DNA of 64,000 bases, from assembly GCF_041435335.1 (NCBI RefSeq), contig NZ_CP108430.1:6919001-6983000 (forward strand), written 5' to 3'. The notes beneath the pieces were generated by a model. That model made no database searches. It was not told the origin of the DNA and saw nothing but the letters and a program-made list of their open reading frames with translations. Origin of the DNA: Streptomyces sp. NBC_01283. GTDB taxonomy: Bacteria; Actinomycetota; Actinomycetes; Streptomycetales; Streptomycetaceae. Positions 10,863-19,883 of the stretch are shown here, piece by piece. Numbering within the stretch: position 1 is the stretch's first letter; each line of letters begins with the position of its first letter. The translations under genes and the position numbers were made by a program.

Positions 10863-12956
10863 TCAGCGCTGAGCGGCGTCGATCGATTCCCGGGCGGCTG
10901 CGGCCACGTGGTCGGCGGTGAAACCGAACTCGCGGAAGAGCACCTTGCCGTCGGCCGAGGCACCGAAGTGCTCCAGCGAGACGATGCGGCCGGCGTCACC
11001 CACGAAGCGGTGCCAGGTCAGGCCGATGCCCGCCTCGACCGCCACGCGCGCCTTGACGGACGGCGGAAGGACGCTGTCGCGGTACCCCTGGTCCTGCGCC
11101 TCGAACCACTCGACGCACGGCATCGAGACGACCCGCGTGGGCACGCCCGCGGCCTGGAGCTGCTCGCGCGCCTCGACGGCGAGCTGCACCTCGGAGCCGG
11201 TGCCGATGAGGACGACCTCGGGGGTGCCGCCGTCGGCCTCGAAGAGGACGTAGCCGCCCTTGACGGCGCCCTCGGTGACCTCGCGGTCGTACGTCGGCAC
11301 GCCCTGACGGGTCAGCGCGAGGCCGTGCGGGGCACCCTTGCCGAACTCCTTCGTGTAGCGCTTGAGGATCTCGCGCCACACGACCGCGGTCTCGTTCGCG
11401 TCCGCCGGGCGGACGACGTTCAGGCCCGGGATGGCACGCAGCGAGGCCAGGTGCTCGACCGGCTGGTGCGTCGGGCCGTCCTCGCCGAGACCGATGGAGT
11501 CGTGCGTCCACACGTACGTCACCGGGAGGTGCATCAGCGCGGAGAGACGGACGGCGTTGCGCATGTAGTCGGAGAACACCAGGAAGGTGCCGCCGAAGAT
11601 GCGGGTGTTGCCGTGCAGCGCGATGCCGTTCATCTCCGCGGCCATGGAGTGCTCGCGGATGCCGAAGTGGATCGTGCGGCCGTACGGGTTCGCCCCCGGC
11701 AGCGGGTTGCCCGTGGGGAGGAACGACGACGTCTTGTCGATCGTGGTGTTGTTCGAGCCCGCGAGGTCGGCGGAGCCGCCCCACAGCTCGGGGATCACCG
11801 CGCCGAGCGCCTGCAGGACCTTGCCGGACGCGGCACGCGTCGCGACACCCTTGCCCGTCTCGAAGACCGGGAGCTTCTCCTCCCAGCCGGCGGGCAGCTC
11901 GCCCGCGGCGACGCGGTCGAACTCGGCGGCACGCGCGGAGTTCGCGGTGCGCCAGGCGGCGAAGCCCTTCTCCCACTCGGCCTTGGCGTCACGGCCGCGG
12001 TCCAGCGCCGCACGGGTGTGCGCGAGGACCTCGTCCGAGACCTCGAAGGTCTGCTCCGGGTCGAAGCCGAGGACACGCTTGGTGGCCGCGACCTCTTCGT
12101 CGCCGAGCGCCGAGCCGTGCGCGGCCTCGGTGTTCTGCGCGTTCGGGGCGGGCCAGGCGATGATCGAGCGCATCGCGATGAAGGACGGCTTGTCCGTCAC
12201 GGCCTTCGCGGCCAGGATCGCCTCGTAGAGGGCGGCGGGGTCGAGGTCGCCGTCCTCCTTGGGCTCCACGCGCTGGACGTGCCAGCCGTAGGCCTCGTAC
12301 CGCTTCATGGTGTCCTCGGACACCGCGGTCTCCGTGTCGCCCTCGATGGAGATGTGGTTGTCGTCCCACAGCAGCACGAGGTTGCCGAGCTTCTGGTGCC
12401 CGGCCAGCGACGACGCCTCGCCGGAGATGCCCTCCTGGAGGCAGCCGTCACCGGCGATCGCGAAGATGTGGTGGTCGAACGGCGACTCGCCGGCAGCGGT
12501 GTCCGGGTCGAACAGGCCGCGCTCGTAACGGGCGGCCATCGCCATGCCCACGGCGTTGGCGACGCCCTGGCCCAGGGGGCCCGTCGTCGTCTCCACGCCC
12601 GTGGTGTGCCCGTACTCCGGGTGGCCGGGGGTCTTCGAGCCCCAGGTGCGGAAGGCCTTCAGGTCATCGAGCTCCAGGCCGAAGCCGGCCAGGTAGAGCT
12701 GGATGTAGAGGGTCAGGGACGAGTGGCCCGCGGAGAGAACGAACCGGTCGCGCCCGGTCCACTCGGCGTCAGCGGGGTCGTGCCGCATCACCTTCTGGAA
12801 GAGGGTGTACGCGGCGGGCGCGAGGCTCATGGCCGTACCAGGATGGCCGTTGCCGACCTTCTGTACGGAGTCCATGGCCAGGACGCGGGCAGTATCAACA
12901 GCCCGCTGGTCCAGTTCGGTCCACTCGAGGTCTGTGGTGGTCGGCTTGGTGCTCAC
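10863..12956 (-). CDS. tkt: Transketolase
   Basis: Thiamine-diphosphate enzyme moving two-carbon ketol units. The 697-residue protein has [11 protein letters not shown] near the N terminus, the ThDP motif beginning [13 protein letters not shown] and ending with WDDNH, and the pyrimidine-domain FGIREHSMA containing the catalytic glutamate. The GTG at 12956 follows AGGAGC and gives [11 protein letters not shown]. It is the first gene of the leftward tkt-tal-zwf-opcA-pgl operon, and divergent from ctaB. Confidence 0.97.
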   Translation of the reverse strand: MSTKPTTTDLEWTELDQRAVDTARVLAMDSVQKVGNGHPGTAMSLAPAAYTLFQKVMRHDPADAEWTGRDRFVLSAGHSSLTLYIQLYLAGFGLELDDLKAFRTWGSKTPGHPEYGHTTGVETTTGPLGQGVANAVGMAMAARYERGLFDPDTAAGESPFDHHIFAIAGDGCLQEGISGEASSLAGHQKLGNLVLLWDDNHISIEGDTETAVSEDTMKRYEAYGWHVQRVEPKEDGDLDPAALYEAILAAKAVTDKPSFIAMRSIIAWPAPNAQNTEAAHGSALGDEEVAATKRVLGFDPEQTFEVSDEVLAHTRAALDRGRDAKAEWEKGFAAWRTANSARAAEFDRVAAGELPAGWEEKLPVFETGKGVATRAASGKVLQALGAVIPELWGGSADLAGSNNTTIDKTSSFLPTGNPLPGANPYGRTIHFGIREHSMAAEMNGIALHGNTRIFGGTFLVFSDYMRNAVRLSALMHLPVTYVWTHDSIGLGEDGPTHQPVEHLASLRAIPGLNVVRPADANETAVVWREILKRYTKEFGKGAPHGLALTRQGVPTYDREVTEGAVKGGYVLFEADGGTPEVVLIGTGSEVQLAVEAREQLQAAGVPTRVVSMPCVEWFEAQDQGYRDSVLPPSVKARVAVEAGIGLTWHRFVGDAGRIVSLEHFGASADGKVLFREFGFTADHVAAAARESIDAAQR

Positions 12957-13350
12957 CCTGAGTCAGGGCTCCTCTCCACATGTCGAATGCCGGCGATGTA
13001 GATCCCACCGGCCGATGTCGAGCCTACCGCTGTAAAGACGTGCATTTTTTCGAGTCATTCCAGAGTGCCGGGGTGCGCCGGTATCCGCCTCCCGAAAGGG
13101 ATCCACGGTGTTCACCATGTGATCCGCGAGCCGCTCATCTGGACTCGAAGAACGAGTGCCGGACCGCTCATCTGAACGGGTGTCGGGCCGCGTTTCGGGC
13201 AGCCCAACACGCCGCTCAACACGACCCCACCCCCGCGATGGGCGAGGTATGGGCAACGTCTACAGTGGCGTGGTACGCGCGAGCCTTTACCGGATCTTCA
13301 TGTCTGAACGTCCGATGCGGCTTGCTGGGAAGTCTCTGTCAGGGGTGTGC
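12957..13350. other. Divergent intergenic region between tkt and ctaB
   Basis: About 390 nt without a convincing gene, holding the promoters of both the leftward pentose phosphate operon and rightward ctaB. A TAGGCT (minus strand, near 13010) and a TACAGT (13261-13266) are possible -10 boxes, but neither has a good -35 at the right distance. No clear operator or RNA structure was seen. Confidence 0.5.
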
Positions 13351-14298
13351 GTGACGGCCGTTGAATCCCGTCCAGCGGGAGCAATTGGGACGAGCTCTAG
13401 CCCAAGCCACCGGCCGCTCGGGGCCCGTGTCATGGCGTTCGTGGCGCTGACCAAGCCGCGAATCATCGAACTCCTCCTGATCACCACCGTTCCGGTGATG
13501 TTCCTCGCCGAGCAGGGGGTGCCCGACCTGTGGCTGGTCTTCGTGACCTGCCTGGGCGGTTACCTCTCCGCGGGCGGCGCGAACGCGCTCAACATGTACA
13601 TCGACCGTGACATCGACGCCCTGATGGACCGTACGTCCCAGCGGCCCCTGGTCACGGGAATGGTGAGCCCCCGGGAGTGCCTCGCGTTCGGCATCGCGCT
13701 CGCGATCGCCTCGACGCTGCTGTTCGGCCTCGTCGTCAACTGGCTGTCCGCGTGGCTCGCCCTGGGCGCACTGCTCTTCTACGTGGTCGTCTACACGATG
13801 ATCCTGAAGCGCCGCACCTCGCAGAACATCGTCTGGGGCGGCATCGCGGGCTGCATGCCGGTGCTCATCGGCTGGTCCTCGGTGACCAACTCCCTGTCGT
13901 GGGCCCCGGTCATCCTCTTCCTCGTCATGTTCTTCTGGACGCCGCCGCACTACTGGCCGCTGTCCATGAAGGTCAAGGACGACTACGCCCGCGTGGGCGT
14001 GCCGATGCTGCCGGTCGTGGCGTCGAACAAGGTGGTCGCCCGCCAGATCGTCCTCTACAGCTGGGTGATGGTCGCCGTCTCGCTGCTGCTGCAGCCCCTC
14101 GGCTACACCGGCTGGTTCTACACCGTGGTCGCCTTCGTGACCGGCGGCTGGTGGCTGTGGGAGGCGCACGGCCTCCAGAACCGCGCCAAGGCGGAGGTCA
14201 CGGGCGGCAAGCTCAAGGAGATGCGGCTCTTCCACTGGTCGATCACCTACGTCTCGCTGCTGTTCGTGGCGGTCGCGGTCGACCCCTTCCTGCGCTGA
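13351..14298 (+). CDS. ctaB: Protoheme IX farnesyltransferase (heme O synthase)
   Basis: Membrane prenyltransferase adding a farnesyl group to heme B for cytochrome c oxidase. The 315-residue form has [11 protein letters not shown], the prenyl-diphosphate motif [15 protein letters not shown], the second motif [12 protein letters not shown], and about eight hydrophobic helices. The longest frame starts at 13156, but its first ~60 residues are arginine-rich and unlike the family. GTG 13351 has AGGGG at 5 nt; GTG 13345 is the alternative. ctaA, for the next step, lies 1.7 kb downstream. Confidence 0.93.
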   Translation: MTAVESRPAGAIGTSSSPSHRPLGARVMAFVALTKPRIIELLLITTVPVMFLAEQGVPDLWLVFVTCLGGYLSAGGANALNMYIDRDIDALMDRTSQRPLVTGMVSPRECLAFGIALAIASTLLFGLVVNWLSAWLALGALLFYVVVYTMILKRRTSQNIVWGGIAGCMPVLIGWSSVTNSLSWAPVILFLVMFFWTPPHYWPLSMKVKDDYARVGVPMLPVVASNKVVARQIVLYSWVMVAVSLLLQPLGYTGWFYTVVAFVTGGWWLWEAHGLQNRAKAEVTGGKLKEMRLFHWSITYVSLLFVAVAVDPFLR

Positions 14299-14328
14299 TT
14301 CTGCTGATCCCCTGAGCCGAAGACTCGC

Positions 14329-14375
14329 CGACGGGCGGGGCACGTGGTGTTGAACGCCACGTGCCCCGCCCGTCG
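14329..14375 (+). terminator. Terminator after ctaB
   Basis: A perfect 19-bp stem (14329-14347 with 14357-14375) with a nine-base loop, 30 nt after the ctaB stop. No T-run follows. The next gene starts only 33 nt downstream. Confidence 0.8.
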
Positions 14376-14408
14376 CCAGTTGATCTACCCGTCGGTAGCA
14401 TCCTGGCT

Positions 14409-14765
14409 ATGGCAGACGTGGCAGAGACGCAGCAGGTTGAGGACAGCAAGCAGGCCGCCCGCGCGGAGAAGAGGGCGGCGAAGCTTGCCAAGCAGATCGG
14501 TGCCTTCGCCCAGGCGCACGGCGGTGCCGAGGGGCAGGTCGCGTACATCGGGCACGAAGGCACCCGCATCGTCCTGGTCGGTGACGACGGCGGCTGGGGC
14601 GACCTGGTGGCCCCCACCTATGCGATCGCGCTGAGCGCTGTCGAGAAGGCCGGGATCACCGTCCACGAGGACTTCGACGGTGACTTCGCGGCCAAGGTGA
14701 AGACCGGTCCGTACGAATGGTCGCGCATGGCGGGCATTCAGCTCGGCGGTCCGAGCAACGGCTGA
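14409..14765 (+). CDS. Conserved actinobacterial hypothetical protein
   Basis: 118 residues starting MADVAETQQVEDSKQAARAE. The first ~40 residues are highly charged and helical; the rest, with VAYIGHEGTRIVLVGDDGGWGDL and EWSRMAGIQLGG, looks like a small alpha/beta domain. I do not recognise a function. The ATG at 14409 has no ribosome-binding site, and the strong ctaB terminator ends 33 nt upstream, so the promoter must lie in 14376-14408. TAGCAT at 14396-14401 would place the transcript start almost at the ATG (leaderless). The in-frame ATG at 14361 lies inside the terminator and is rejected. Confidence 0.8.
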   Translation: MADVAETQQVEDSKQAARAEKRAAKLAKQIGAFAQAHGGAEGQVAYIGHEGTRIVLVGDDGGWGDLVAPTYAIALSAVEKAGITVHEDFDGDFAAKVKTGPYEWSRMAGIQLGGPSNG

Positions 14766-14867
14766 GGCGGTCGCGGCCGTCCAGGACAGAACGGCCGTAA
14801 GCAACACCTGACACCCGGGTCACCCGTTAGGACGGTAAGGAGCACGGTCCGTCCACAGGGAGTCCGG

Positions 14868-15959
14868 ATGATCGAAACGCCGTCCCTGGTGGACCAGTAC
14901 TGCCACGGAGTGCTGCGTACGGAGCTGGGCCTCGGCACCTTCGAGGCCCACCTCGGCCGCGGCGAGGGCCCGCCCGCGCCCGGCACCACCTTCTTCGACA
15001 CCCAGACGGGCTTCGCCGTACGCCGCTGGTGCCCGCCGCTGCTCGGCCTCGAACCGCACTGCCCGCCCGCCCGCTATCTCGCCCGCCGACGCGACCTGGG
15101 CGTCCTCGAAGCGGGGCGGCGGCTGCTGCGGGGGAGCGGCATCACGACGTATCTCGTGGACACGGGGCTGCCCGGCGATCTGACCGGCCCCGGCGAGATG
15201 GCGTCCGCTGGTGACGCCGAGGCCCACGAGATCGTCCGCCTGGAATTACTGGCCGAACAGGTGGCCGACACCTCGGGAACCGTCGACTCGTTCCTCGCCA
15301 ATCTCGCCGAGTCCGTGCACGCCGCCGCCGCGAACGCCGTCGCCTTCACCTCGGTCGCGGGCGTCCGGCGCAGCCTCGCGCTGGCCCCCGAACCGCCGGG
15401 ACCCGGCGAGGTGCGGGGAGCGGCGGGCCGCTGGCTCGCCCGGCGGCAGGTGGGCGGGGCGCTCCAGGACCCCGTGCTGCTCAGGCATCTGCTGTGGATC
15501 GCCGTCGCGTCGGGGCGTCCGTTGCAGCTGCACGCGGGGGCCGGCGACCCGCAGGGATACTTCGGCGGTTTCGCGCGGGCGACCGCGGGGCTCGGCACCG
15601 ATCTGGTCCTGCTGCACGGCTACCCGTACCACCGCAACGCCGCGGACCTCGCGGCCCTCTTCCCGCACGTGTACGCCGATCTGGGCCCCGCCCTGGTGCG
15701 CACGGGGGCCCGCGCGGCCGCCGTGCTCGCGGAGATCCTGGAGCTCGCGCCCTTCGGCAAGCTGCTGTTCTCCAGCGGCGCGCACGGGCTTCCCGAACTG
15801 CACGTGGTGGGCGCACGGCTCTTCGGGGAGGCGGTGGGGCGCGTGCTCGGCGGGTGGGTCGCGGAGGGGGCCTGGTCGCTGCCGGACGCGCAGCGGGTGG
15901 CGGGGCTCATCGCGGCGGGCAACGCCCGCCGCGTGTACGGGCTGTCGCAGGACGACTGA
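14868..15959 (+). CDS. Amidohydrolase-like TIM-barrel protein, contains a TTA codon
   Basis: 363 aa with the look of the amidohydrolase-2/FluG N-terminal family: DQYCHGVL near the start, LQLHAGAGDPQGYF and VLLHGYPYHRNAADLA (metal-type histidines), and LLFSSGAHGLPE near the end. The substrate is unknown. A TTA leucine codon at 15246-15248 makes translation potentially dependent on the bldA tRNA. ATG 14868 is preceded by GGGAG. The following ctaA gene is convergent with a gap of only 10 nt. Confidence 0.75.
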   Translation: MIETPSLVDQYCHGVLRTELGLGTFEAHLGRGEGPPAPGTTFFDTQTGFAVRRWCPPLLGLEPHCPPARYLARRRDLGVLEAGRRLLRGSGITTYLVDTGLPGDLTGPGEMASAGDAEAHEIVRLELLAEQVADTSGTVDSFLANLAESVHAAAANAVAFTSVAGVRRSLALAPEPPGPGEVRGAAGRWLARRQVGGALQDPVLLRHLLWIAVASGRPLQLHAGAGDPQGYFGGFARATAGLGTDLVLLHGYPYHRNAADLAALFPHVYADLGPALVRTGARAAAVLAEILELAPFGKLLFSSGAHGLPELHVVGARLFGEAVGRVLGGWVAEGAWSLPDAQRVAGLIAAGNARRVYGLSQDD

Positions 15960-15969
15960 CCCGCAGGGC

Positions 15970-16968
15970 TCAGACGGTCGAAAGCCGCGAGTCGCCGGTC
16001 TGGGAGGGCACGTCGGCGACGGTGTACGGCCGTTCGCGCAGCGAGAGCAGCACGCGCATCACGCCGATCCAGACCACGCAGGAGCCGAACATGTGCAGGC
16101 CGACCAGGACCTCGGGCAGGTCCGTGAAGTACTGGACGTAGCCGATCGCACCCTGGGCGAGCAGGATCAGGAACAGGTCGCGGGTGCGGTGCAGCGGGCC
16201 CTTGGGGGCGTCGACGGCCTTGAGGACGAACCACAGGGCGAACGTCAGCGTCACCACGATCCAGGCGAGCACGGCGTGCAGCTTGCTGACGGTCTCCCAG
16301 TCGAAGCCCATCCGCGGCACCTCGCTGGAGTCACCGGCATGCGGCCCCGAGCCCGTCACGACCGTGCCGACCGCGATGAGCAGCACGGACGCCGCGACCA
16401 GGAACCACACCAGCTGCGCCACGGCCTTGCCGACCAGCGGGCGTGCCTCGGAGTCACCTTCGCGGGTGCGCTGCCACATCGTGACGGCGACCGCGATCAG
16501 GGCGGTGGAGAGCAGGAAGTGCGCCGCGACCGTCCACGGGTTCAGGCCCACGAGGACCACGATGCCGCCGAGCACGGCGTTGCCCATGACCAGCCAGAAC
16601 TGGATCCAGCCGAGCCGGGTCAGGCTGCGCCGCATCGGCTTCTGCGAGCGCGCCGTGATGATCGCCCAGCCGACGGCCGCGCACAGCACGTACGTCAGCA
16701 TGCGGTTGCCGAACTCGATGAACCCGTGGAAGCCCATCTCGTGGGTGGCCGTCAGGGACTCGTCCGTGCACTTGGGCCAGGTCGGGCAGCCGAGGCCCGA
16801 GCCGGTCAGCCGGACGGCGCCGCCGGTGACCACGATGCACACCGTCATCGCGAGCGAGATGAGGGCGGCGCGCTGCACGGTCCGCTGCTGCGGGGTCCAG
16901 CGTTCGGCGATGAAGGCGAGCGGATTGCGCACGGCGGAGACGGCGTCGGCTCGGGTCACGTTTGGCAC
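15970..16968 (-). CDS. ctaA: Heme A synthase (COX15/CtaA family)
   Basis: Membrane enzyme that oxidises the C8 methyl of heme O to give heme A. The 332-residue protein has about eight transmembrane segments and conserved histidines in the pattern GCPTWPKC...HEMGFHGFIEFGNR in the first half and KLHAVLAW...GLHMFGSC in the second. It pairs with ctaB, its pathway predecessor. The start gives MPNVTRADAVSAVRNP before the first helix. Confidence 0.94.
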   Translation of the reverse strand: MPNVTRADAVSAVRNPLAFIAERWTPQQRTVQRAALISLAMTVCIVVTGGAVRLTGSGLGCPTWPKCTDESLTATHEMGFHGFIEFGNRMLTYVLCAAVGWAIITARSQKPMRRSLTRLGWIQFWLVMGNAVLGGIVVLVGLNPWTVAAHFLLSTALIAVAVTMWQRTREGDSEARPLVGKAVAQLVWFLVAASVLLIAVGTVVTGSGPHAGDSSEVPRMGFDWETVSKLHAVLAWIVVTLTFALWFVLKAVDAPKGPLHRTRDLFLILLAQGAIGYVQYFTDLPEVLVGLHMFGSCVVWIGVMRVLLSLRERPYTVADVPSQTGDSRLSTV

Positions 16969-17001
16969 GGTCCCATCGTAGGGGGCCGCTTGTGCACGGC
17001 T

Positions 17002-19707
17002 TCACGAGGGGGACGAGTTGGCCCAGAGCGATCGGTGGATGCGGGCGGCGCCGGCCCGCAGCACCGCGGCCCGCTCGGGGTCCGGGGTGCAGTCCGCGAG
17101 GAACTCGTACACCGCGACGAGTGAGGGGTGGCATTCACCGAGGCCGGCGATGAAGATGCGCTCGGCCGTGCGAAGTTCCCGCTCCGCGCCCGCCCGGTCG
17201 CCCGCGGCCCGCAGCACCGGGCCGATCCGGGAGAGGGTCTTGGCGCGGTAGTGGTGCTCGGGGCCGTACGCGGTGACGTAGATCTTCTCGGCCTCGCGGA
17301 GGGTGCCGAGCGCCTTGTGGATGTGCCCCTGCGCGTACTGCAGCGAGCCGAGCTTGTTGAGACAGGCGGCGTAGGTGTGGGCCTCCGTCTCGCGCCGCTC
17401 GCCGAGCAGCGCGAGGACCGGGGTGAGCAGTTCGTGCGCCCTGGCGAGCCGTGCCTGGGACTCACGGTGCAGTCGGCGCTTGCGAACAGGGTTGCGGGCG
17501 TGCCGGCAGCGGGCCCGGCGGTCCTGACCCTGGCGGCGCAGCACGTCCGCGAGGAACTTTGCGACCTGCGCTGTCTCGAAGTCCTCCGTGCCGCGCTCTT
17601 TGCTGAGGACGGCGTGAGCAGCCGACAGTTCGCACTCGGCGGTGTCCAGGTCGCCGCGGTCCTGGGCGACGATCCCCATGTCGCGGCGCAGCATGGCGCG
17701 GAACACCACGTACTCGTGCAGCTCGGTGGAGCCGCCGCTGTGGACGAGTTTGCGGGCCCGCTCATAGCAGGCGAGCGCCGTGGAGAGCCGGCCCGCGTTG
17801 CGGTGGATCATGCCGGCTTCCTGCTCCGTGACCGCCCAGTCGAGGATCTCCCATCCTGAGCCCTGGTTCTGGTAGATCCGCAGGGCGCCTTCGAGGTAGC
17901 CGCTCGCCTCTCGGAAGCGGTTGCGCTCGCGCAGGATGCCGCCGAACTGGCGGCAGCACTGGGCTCGCACCTGCTGGAAGGCGTTGTCGTCCTTGTACGC
18001 GTCGCACAGGGCGAGCGCCTTGCGGCATGCCTCCTCCGCGTCGTCGAGGTGGGCCAGCAGATAGTGCTGACGGGCGACGGCGAGGTGGGCCGTCGCCAGG
18101 CCGTGGTCGGAGCCGGTGCCGAGCTGCCGCAGCCCTGTCTCCCGGGTGAAGAAGGCCAGCGCCTTCTTCCAGTCGCAGCGGTGGTTCTGATAGCTGCCGG
18201 CCCGGTGCAGCAGCCGCACAAGGGCCTCGGGGTCGCGTGCCGCGCCCAGATCGCCGTCGCGGTCGTCCGCCCAGGCCGTCTCGGCGGTGACCGCCTCCAC
18301 GTGCGGCATCAGCCGTTCGCAGTCGACGCGCGAGTCGAGCTGCTCGGGGGCGGGCGGGAAGGCCGCCTCGATCAGCCGGACCGCTGCCTGCGACCACTCC
18401 AGGCGCTCGTGGTCCGAGAGCCTGGACCGGATGAAGATCTGCACCCGCGGGTGGATTCCGTAGATCACCGGCTCCACCCGGCCGTCGCCCTGGCGGGTCA
18501 TCAGCGAGTGCTCGACCAGCTGGAGCACGAGCCGGGTGAACGCGAGCTGATCGTCCATGACCAGGCGCAGCCGGTCGGGGACGACCGAGCGGTACCGGAA
18601 GAGCGTCGTGCGCGGGACGTCCTCGGAGGCCAGGAAGGCGCACAGCCTCATGAGGTCCTCGGCGGCAGGCTGCCGCGAGCCGATCCGCTCGATCGCCAGC
18701 TCGAAGGTCTTCGCGTCGCTGTCGGCGGTCCGCTCGGTCAGCCGCTCCAGATAGTCCTCGTACTCGTCGCTCGCGATGCGGACCTCGGCCTGCTCGAGGT
18801 AAGCCCCGGCCGTCTCCAGGGCGAGGGGCTGCCAGCCGAGCAGCCGGCCGAGCCGGATGAGGCGCTCGTCGGCGTCCGAGTCGGTCCTGCGCCGCAGGAA
18901 GGCCATGCCGTCGCTCTCGTCGTAGACGGTGAGCTCGACGGGGTCGGGGCAGAGCCCGCTCCAGCCCTCGCGCAGCTGGGTGGTGATCAGGACCTTGCCC
19001 AAGCCCTCGGGAGGCAGCAGGGGCTGGAGCTGGGGCTGCAGGTCGACGGGTCCATCGCTGTGCGAACCGGATTCGTCGAGCTGGACGTTGTCGTAGATCA
19101 GCAGCCAGCCCGGGTGGTCGCGCAGCCAGCTCCACAGCCTGCTCAGGACGACGGTCTTGGACTCGTGGTCGATGCCGATCGCGTTGGCGAGTTCGATGAG
19201 GTCGGTCCGGAGCCGTTCCAGGCTGGTGGCGTTGAGCCACCGGGTGAGGCTGTGCTCACCCAGCTTGTCGAGCGCGTATGCCGTGGCGAGCTGGGACTTG
19301 CCGACGCCGCCGGTGCCGTGGATGACACAGACACGCCGGTGCCCGGAGTTCTTGTCGGGACGGAGTGTCCTCTCGACCTGGTCCAGCTCCTTCCTGCGCC
19401 CGACGAAGTACCGCGACAGTGGAAGGAGGTTGTTCGGCGGGTAGGTGTGCCGGGGCGGCGTGCCGTCCTGCGTGGGCGGACGGGCGACGAGCACGAGAGA
19501 CAGGACGGCCAGCACGATGAGGGCGACGAATCCCCATAAGAGGGGGCCGCTTGTCTTCTCCTTGAGAATCCCCATCAGGGCAATGGCCACGGCGGAGACC
19601 GCGGTGGTACCGGTGGCCAGCCGCCTGATGACGACGGCGAACCTCTCGAGGGCAGTGGCGAACCGTTTGTGGGCACCGAGAAATACGCCAGAAATGGATA
19701 CGGACAT
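17002..19707 (-). CDS. Membrane-anchored STAND ATPase (NB-ARC plus TPR repeats), contains a TTA codon
   Basis: 901 residues from ATG 19707 (GGGGGA upstream). Two hydrophobic segments (~32-48 and ~56-75) suggest a membrane hairpin. The NB-ARC domain begins at FVGRRKELDQVE (101-112), with P-loop GTGGVGKS (131-138), Walker B WLLIYDNV, sensor KVLITTQLR and GLPL-like WQPLALETAGAYL. The second half is a TPR superhelix (ALAFFTRETGLRQLG, ALACYERARKLV, ALGTLREAEKIYV). An arginine-rich ~24-residue insert interrupts the TPR array near the minus-strand bases 17445-17530. Codon 57 is TTA (19537-19539). Such proteins act as signal-sensing switches or regulators; the target here is unknown. Confidence 0.8.
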   Translation of the reverse strand: MSVSISGVFLGAHKRFATALERFAVVIRRLATGTTAVSAVAIALMGILKEKTSGPLLWGFVALIVLAVLSLVLVARPPTQDGTPPRHTYPPNNLLPLSRYFVGRRKELDQVERTLRPDKNSGHRRVCVIHGTGGVGKSQLATAYALDKLGEHSLTRWLNATSLERLRTDLIELANAIGIDHESKTVVLSRLWSWLRDHPGWLLIYDNVQLDESGSHSDGPVDLQPQLQPLLPPEGLGKVLITTQLREGWSGLCPDPVELTVYDESDGMAFLRRRTDSDADERLIRLGRLLGWQPLALETAGAYLEQAEVRIASDEYEDYLERLTERTADSDAKTFELAIERIGSRQPAAEDLMRLCAFLASEDVPRTTLFRYRSVVPDRLRLVMDDQLAFTRLVLQLVEHSLMTRQGDGRVEPVIYGIHPRVQIFIRSRLSDHERLEWSQAAVRLIEAAFPPAPEQLDSRVDCERLMPHVEAVTAETAWADDRDGDLGAARDPEALVRLLHRAGSYQNHRCDWKKALAFFTRETGLRQLGTGSDHGLATAHLAVARQHYLLAHLDDAEEACRKALALCDAYKDDNAFQQVRAQCCRQFGGILRERNRFREASGYLEGALRIYQNQGSGWEILDWAVTEQEAGMIHRNAGRLSTALACYERARKLVHSGGSTELHEYVVFRAMLRRDMGIVAQDRGDLDTAECELSAAHAVLSKERGTEDFETAQVAKFLADVLRRQGQDRRARCRHARNPVRKRRLHRESQARLARAHELLTPVLALLGERRETEAHTYAACLNKLGSLQYAQGHIHKALGTLREAEKIYVTAYGPEHHYRAKTLSRIGPVLRAAGDRAGAERELRTAERIFIAGLGECHPSLVAVYEFLADCTPDPERAAVLRAGAARIHRSLWANSSPS

Positions 19708-19883
19708 CAGTTCCCCCTGTCTGCCCCGCCCGCGCTGTGCGCAGTACGTTCCCATTCTCGGGGGAAACCATCCCTTCGGCGTGTATCGCGGCAGCAGAAT
19801 GTGACAGCATCCTCGCTTCGCGGATTCGACAGCACGGAGGCGGCGTGGACCCCAGTACAAAGGATCGACTCCCGGGGGGCGGG

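Noticed and set aside
13156..13350. Upstream extension of ctaB
   Set aside because: Arg/Ser-rich residues unlike any heme O synthase N terminus, and the region must hold the ctaB promoter.
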